Source of the DNA: Symsagittifera roscoffensis | Taxonomy: Eukaryota; Xenacoelomorpha; Acoela; Convolutidae | DNA length: 60,000 bases | Direction of reading: 5' to 3' | Assembly: GCF_963678635.1 (NCBI RefSeq) | Contig: NC_087068.1 | Span: 36,033,436 to 36,093,435 of the forward strand | Shown: piece after piece, positions 55,516 to 60,000 of the stretch | Position numbering within the stretch: the first letter of the stretch is position 1 | Layout of the letters: each line of letters opens with the position of its first letter | The notes under the pieces: model-generated | Database searches by the model: none | The model's input: the letters and a program-made list of their open reading frames with translations, nothing else | Told to the model about the DNA's origin: nothing | Made by a program: the position numbers and the translations under genes

Positions 55516-57561
55516 AGATGTGGTTAACAAGAGTGGGCTAGTTATGCTAAGTTTATTCTCACCAGAGATACGGGATGAGATTTCGACTTTGTGCCACTTT
55601 TTCTCATACCTCAAAGTTTTGTATCAAAAACAATATGTTCGGTTTTGCTCGAACCAGTTCAGGAATGTTTTGTTTTTGTTGATCGAAAAGGATTATGTTT
55701 TGACTGCCTGTCGACCTTCTCGAACAAAAACAATCCACATCTTTATCCAGATAAATTTTGATCGGCTCGAAAGAAAAATTGTATGAGCCTCAAATATCTT
55801 CAATTCTCGCTGGTATAGAAATTCTGTCCGACTTAATTCGAATCAACCAGAAAAATTGATAGGCTCCCACATAAATGGGTATTCCTGATTTTCTGTAAAA
55901 TCTAGAGGAAAAATGCTTCTGTGTTGATCATCACGAAGCCAAACTGTGATTTTTGCTTACTGTCAGCGGATTAGCAACAGGCCGAATACAGTTTTGTCGC
56001 AGAAACTGCAATATTGCTAGTTTTCGTTGATCTTTGCAGCTGTTTTTGATTCCACGAACAAACAGCTAAAACACTGTAATGCTCGAAATCACTCCAAAAC
56101 ATGCAAATATGCGGAACCCGCAACAACAATTTAGGAGTCCGGAATTGTTTGTGGATTCTAAAAACAAATAATATTGTGTAACAAGAATTTTGCTGTCGCA
56201 TAATCCACAATTGTAGGCGGAATCCGCAAAATGCAAGCGGAATCTGCAAAAAATTGCTGGAATCTGCTTAAAATTTGCGTAGCCCGTTTAGATTCACAGA
56301 AACCTGAAAAAGTAGCTAAATTCGCTTGTTGCGGAATTTGCGACAAAACTAATGAGCCGACCAAAATTACGTTACCTGTATTTGAGCACGGAATCAAGAA
56401 AACTTAATGAATTGTTTAAAAATATCAAAAATCAATTCCAGGCTAAAATTTCAATTGCATTTCAATCATTTTTTTTGCGTTTAATATTGTCCACTAGTGT
56501 ATTAGATCCTATTTCTTGCTTTATTATCAAAACAACCCTCTTTCAGACAATAATGTTGGTATTTCAATTTACACTAGTGGACAAAGTTAATTGCAAATTC
56601 AGGATTTTACTCTCCAATTAGCCTGTTTTCAATGTCCATTTTGGACAACAATTCATTATTTCCTTGAAAGTTCAGTAAAATTTTAACTTGGACCAAAAGC
56701 AATGACTTATTAATGTAATCCGGGTCTGAAATTGCCAGTTTTCCTCATCTGCATTATTTTTTGCATCGTAGTGAAATGTTTCTTGAATAAGCGGAATAAA
56801 AACTTTGTTCATGCATCGTGAAAAATTTTCAGCGAGAAAATGGAAACAATCAGTGTGAAACTCTTACTTAAATCAGACGTTTTTTAGTTATTCACGCGAA
56901 GTAAAGAACTTATGAGAAAATTAAGAAAAGTAGAGATGAAGTACGCAAAGTACAGATGAGGAAAACTGGCATTTTCAGACCCGGACTACATTGGTAATAT
57001 TGATACTTTCATAGATGGTAGCTCTGATGATTTGCTCATGGTCTATGTAAAATTTTAACTGAATTTCGAGGGAAATGCTGTCCAAAATGGACATCAAGAA
57101 GCGGTAGTTAAGAGAGTAAAAACCTGAATTTATTTTAATTTTACTCACTAGTGTAGCTTCCAAAGTAGAAAATGTAATTTTCAGATTTCCCAGCGTAAAA
57201 ATTTACATTTGATCCGATTTTCTCTAATTGGGTTAAATAATCAAAAAAGTGTCAAACAAAGTGTTCTGGAAATTCAAAGAGCTTTAAGGGTATTTATTTT
57301 GTTCTTTGAAACTCGAGTTCTTGCATTCGTTGACTCTTTTAGCTATGTTTTTATGAAGCTGGAGATGATTGAACTACAAAAACAACTTAAATAGTCAGGC
57401 AGCAAAAGTGACTCAGTAACCATAAACGAAAAAATTTAAGACCCGTTTTTATCGTCACTGACATGTCGTCATAAATGTCTATTGATGAACCGATGTTGCT
57501 ATTTAAAAACTTGAGTTACTAAATTGGACAATTTGATTGAGAGTAGTTGCTCTGCGTGTAG
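55516..57561 (+). other. Intron with foldback element
   Basis: Nothing coding recognised. Around 55990-56300 there is a cluster of short GGAATCTGC/GGCGGAATCCGC-type repeats; the foldback element is at 56572-57153. Confidence 0.45.
56572..57153. mobile_element. Foldback element with CACTAGTG ends
   Basis: About 580 bp bounded on both sides by CACTAGTG, with long inverted arms (CAGGATTTTACTCT / AGAGTAAAAACCTG; CAATGTCCATTTTGGAC / GTCCAAAATGGACATC). It shares most of its sequence with the foldbacks at 21204 and 46157. No ORF. Confidence 0.7.
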
Positions 57562-57802
57562 ATTTGTGTCGATGAGGCGTGCTCTGAAGAACAGTCTCAT
57601 TGTCATCATCATCATCCGAGTTGTGTTGTATGTCCTCTACATCATCAGTCCCTTCGTCTATGTCATGAAGTACGATGAGAACGAGTGGGCACTCGTCGGA
57701 ATAATCTGTTGCTGCTGTTTCATTATGCTGTTGGAGATAGTATTAGTGGAGCCCTATATCACTTTGCCTCCGCACTGGCAGAGGTTCAAGTACTTCTTGC
57801 AG
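57562..57802 (+). CDS. Second channel repeat: S1-S2 exon
   Basis: Acceptor CTGCGTGTAG (TAG at 57552 is an in-phase alternative). Encodes FVSMRRALKNSLIVIIIIRV, VLYVLYIISPFVYV (S1), ENEWALVGIICCCCFIMLLE (S2, with four adjacent Cys) and LPPHWQRFKYFLQ. The end is placed at CAG|GCAGGG, a GC donor. With it, KYFLQ joins GCSIVPFECF, matching CNG S3 and repeat 1 without a gap; the unspliced frame stops 27 nt further on. Confidence 0.72.
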
Positions 57803-58089
57803 GCAGGGATCTTTAAAATAGCTTATAGTTGAGCTCAATTGGTACATTGATAAAACTTCGTATTTTTAACAAAAATTTAAATTACAATATTTTTATTTTT
57901 AGTTTCAATATTTAATTGATATTTTCTCAGTCCGAAAGTACCCAGCTCCCAAATGCACCAAATAGGCACACGGGAAAAAGAGAAAGTTTCCAATTGGCTT
58001 AAAATTAAAAAATTCTTTGACAGTAACTCAAATAATCAGATTGCTTCCTTGAATTCTGTAACGCCTATGTGTTTTGGTTTTTGCTGCAG

Positions 58090-58227
58090 GGCTGTTCAAT
58101 TGTGCCCTTTGAATGCTTCCACCACTTCTTCAATTCAGACTCCATGGGACTGCGGTATGGGGAACTAGTGTATGCAGTGTTATTCCGAGTATTCTTCCTT
58201 ATGTACAGATTCCACGAAATATCCGAT
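58090..58227 (+). CDS. Second channel repeat: S3-S4 exon
   Basis: Acceptor TTTTTGCTGCAG, donor GAT|GTCAGT. Encodes GCSIVPFECFHHFFNSDSM, then GLRYGELVYAVLFRVFFLMY and RFHEISD. The pattern SIVP..LRYGEL..LFRVFF..RFHE parallels CNG S3-S4 (SIIP..VRFNRLL..), with Arg retained at about three S4 positions. Confidence 0.78.
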
Positions 58228-58621
58228 GTCAGTATAAGCACTTAAGTCAGTCATAATTAGACTTTTCAAAAGTTCGTTTTAAAAATTTCGCTTTATTTAC
58301 TGTTCGAATCCCTTTTTTCACAAACTAGGCTGAAAAATACCAAGTCTAAAACCACACGTACTAATCCCGCTCTCCATCATAACAAGCGCAAAAACATGAA
58401 CTGCCAGAAAAAAAAACAAATACTTATTTTAGAGTTTCTAAAAAGTTTCCCCGAGAAGTTATGAGAAAGCCGGTTCCAGGAGTTCCTTTTTAACCCAGTT
58501 TTGATTTTAAAAAAGCCAGCAGCGAGCAGAGAAAGCATAGGCTGTAAAACTAGTTTTTTGCTGTAAAAAACTACTGCCAAAAAGCAAAACATTTGTAATA
58601 TGGTGTGTTGTGATGATGTAG

Positions 58622-58788
58622 GCACTTAACAGTTTCCTGGGTCTGGGCAACATAGTGGTGGGGATAATACAGGAGTTCGTGAATGGGTTCCTCTTCTTCC
58701 ACTCTGTCACTTTCGTCTTCATCGCGTCCACCTGTCTCTTCAAAGAAGACTGTCCCCAAGACACCCTCATCAGACTGGCTGTCGACAA
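58622..58788 (+). CDS. Second channel repeat: S4-S5 linker and S5
   Basis: Acceptor GATGATGTAG, donor probably AA|GTGTCA. Encodes ALNSFLGLGNIVVGIIQEFV, NGFLFFHSVTFVFIASTCLF and KEDCPQDTLIRLAVD. It aligns with YYKLGYLKVISVLKIGVMV..CIMFAMACP of repeat 1. The pore of this repeat lies beyond the window. Confidence 0.72.
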
Positions 58789-58992
58789 GTGTCAGTGTCA
58801 ATGCATACAAACAGTATTTCATTATAACACGAGATAATCAGATTGCTAGGGAATTAGCACAGAGTTTCCCAATCACGTTACAACTTTGTAAAAAAGTATA
58901 TTAAGAATCATATTTTTTTTCTACATTTTGGTGCTTCCACTAACCCGACAAACTCGGGTGCTTTGGTTGCGAACTAGTAAGTTTCATCGGCA

Positions 58993-59085
58993 TGGTCTAG
59001 AAAGGCGCGCCGCCTCCGCCGTAGCCTGGAAAGTCGCGCCGTCTCCTCCTTAGTCCGGAAAGTTGCATCGTTTCCGCATTGGCCT
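58993..59085 (+). repeat. Minisatellite of about 30 bp, 3 copies
   Basis: Units built on GGTCTAGAAAGGCGCGCCGC, GCCTGGAAAGTCGCGCCGTC and GTCCGGAAAGTTGCATCG. GC-rich compared with its surroundings. Confidence 0.65.
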
Positions 59086-59214
59086 ATTACTCCTATTTTC
59101 AGTTCTGATTGAATGAATTAACAGAAATTTCAGGAATTTTTTTAAGTGTCAGTTGCGTCGAACCCAGTTGAAAACATTTTCTTTTGGTTGAGAAGTTCGA
59201 AACACCGCTAATTT

Positions 59215-59515
59215 CTTCGAGTCGTTCAAAATATAATGGGCTGCGGTCGATCAAATTTTCCTTAGGCTGAGTCCGTTCAAAACTAACTGGCTTGCTTCAA
59301 ACTCTGTCGAACAATTTATCCTTTGGTCGAGTCGGTCGAAACATAGCCAGCTTGGGTCGAGTCGGTCGCAACATAGTTAGCTTACAGCAAACACAATCGA
59401 AGCCATTTTTCTTCAATCAAGTCGGTCAAAACATAGCCAAATTGGTTCGAGTCGGTCAAAACAAAGCCATTTTTAAACGAAACGGTCAAAACACAGCCAT
59501 TTTTGGTCTGTTTGA
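59215..59515 (+). repeat. Minisatellite of about 30 bp, TCGAGTCGGTCGAAACATAG type
   Basis: At least six diverged units of TCRAGTCGGTCRAAACATAG followed by CCANNTTGG. Confidence 0.7.
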
Positions 59516-59685
59516 TTGAAACGTAAGCCCAACAACTCAATCCGGGCTACACGAATCAATTTTGTGGCGTTTTCTTGTACATTTTGTGGCTGCCCAGGCT
59601 GAGGTTTTTGAAAGATGATTGGACAGAAACAGTCAAATGATGTCCGAGTTTCGTTGTAAATAAGGACTCTTCTGCTGATTCCCGA

Positions 59686-59860
59686 TAAAGTCGAACAAAG
59701 TCGAACAATGTCCAGTAAAGTCGAACAAAATCGAACAATGTCCGGTAAAGTCGAACAAAGTCGAAAACGGACATCGTTCGACTCAAAAAGTCGAAATCGG
59801 ACATCGTTCGACTGAAAAAGTCCAAAACAGACATCGTTCGACCTTTTCGGTCGAATCATG
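59686..59860. repeat. Minisatellite with internal palindromes, GTCGAACAATGTCC type
   Basis: About five units of ~30 bp: AAAGTCGAACAAAGTCGAAC, AATGTCCGGT, then GGACATCGTTCGACT. GTCGAAnnCGGACATCGTTCGAC places GTCGAA/TTCGAC arms in each late unit, so single units can fold. Confidence 0.7.
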
Positions 59861-60000
59861 AGTCGAGCACCTCAGCCCGGGCATTTTCACTTGAGTTCAT
59901 ATATTGAACTCTGCATTGAATGAAAGAAAATACGTTTTTTTTCAACGCTACGGCGTTATATAATTATTAAACCATGAAACAGTCACAATTCCATTTTTCT

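Larger units (their letters stand above)
58789..60000. other. Intron or intergenic sequence with minisatellites
   Basis: Three tandem arrays (58993-59085, 59215-59515, 59686-59860) and no recognisable exon. Confidence 0.55.

Noticed and set aside
59473-59859. 128-aa and 92-aa repetitive frames on the - strand (SNDVRFRL repeats)
   Set aside because: They are the translation of the ~30-bp minisatellite, whose period is divisible by three; no start context or flanking coding sequence.
1-60000. CRISPR arrays, bacterial operons or integrated phage
   Set aside because: No regular spacer-repeat arrays or compact coding; spliced exons and retroelements show a eukaryotic genome.

Overview
This window is eukaryotic. 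It is an AT-rich, intron-rich invertebrate-type animal genome: small exons (66-242 nt) with GT-AG (and apparently two GC-AG) introns, BEL/Pao and Ty3/gypsy LTR retrotransposons, an APE-type LINE, tRNA-derived SINE-like pieces, foldback elements and MITE-like repeats ending in a CAGGGGCGGATCTAG-like motif. No bacterial features, rRNA or canonical tRNA genes were seen. The species cannot be named from the sequence. If the channel is CNGK-like (below), a deuterostome such as a tunicate is possible, but this is a guess.

The only host gene recognised is a 6-TM cyclic-nucleotide-gated (CNG)-type cation channel on the + strand. Joining exons by phase gives a linker exon (3463-3641), S1-S2, S3, a S4 without basic residues, S5, a glycosylatable turret, a pore with GLGE where K+ channels have GYGD, S6, a CNG-like C-linker and a degenerate cyclic-nucleotide-binding domain ending in an acidic tail. 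About 3 kb further on come acidic/coiled-coil exons (55.1-55.5 kb) and then S1-S5 of a second homologous repeat (57.6-58.8 kb) that runs out of the window. This fits either a multi-repeat channel (the family precedent is the four-repeat CNGK/tetraKCNG of sea urchin sperm) or two tandem paralogues.

The repeat-1 exons occur twice: copy A at 14.4-27.15 kb and copy B at 29.7-52.1 kb. A run of exactly 200 N (27153-27352) separates them. Copy A stops at the gap in the middle of an exon, and copy B starts just after the gap inside a LINE that also lies in intron 1 of copy A. By eye the roughly 13 exon differences are all synonymous. The simplest reading is two divergent haplotypes of one locus laid end to end in the scaffold; a true tandem duplication is not excluded.

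Layout: 1-3462 repeat-rich sequence without a clear gene; 3463-3641 linker exon; 3642-14373 intron 1 of copy A, with a LINE split by a 6.5 kb antisense BEL/Pao element (6069-12599, TSD GATAG) and SINE-like pieces; 14374-27152 exons of copy A; gap; 27353-29713 same LINE (uninterrupted) and SINEs; 29714-52153 exons of copy B, whose third intron holds a 9.65 kb tandem Ty3/gypsy insertion (31407-41058); 52154-55113 MITEs, AT palindromes and a G-rich tract; 55114-58788 linker and second-repeat exons; 58789-60000 three minisatellite arrays.
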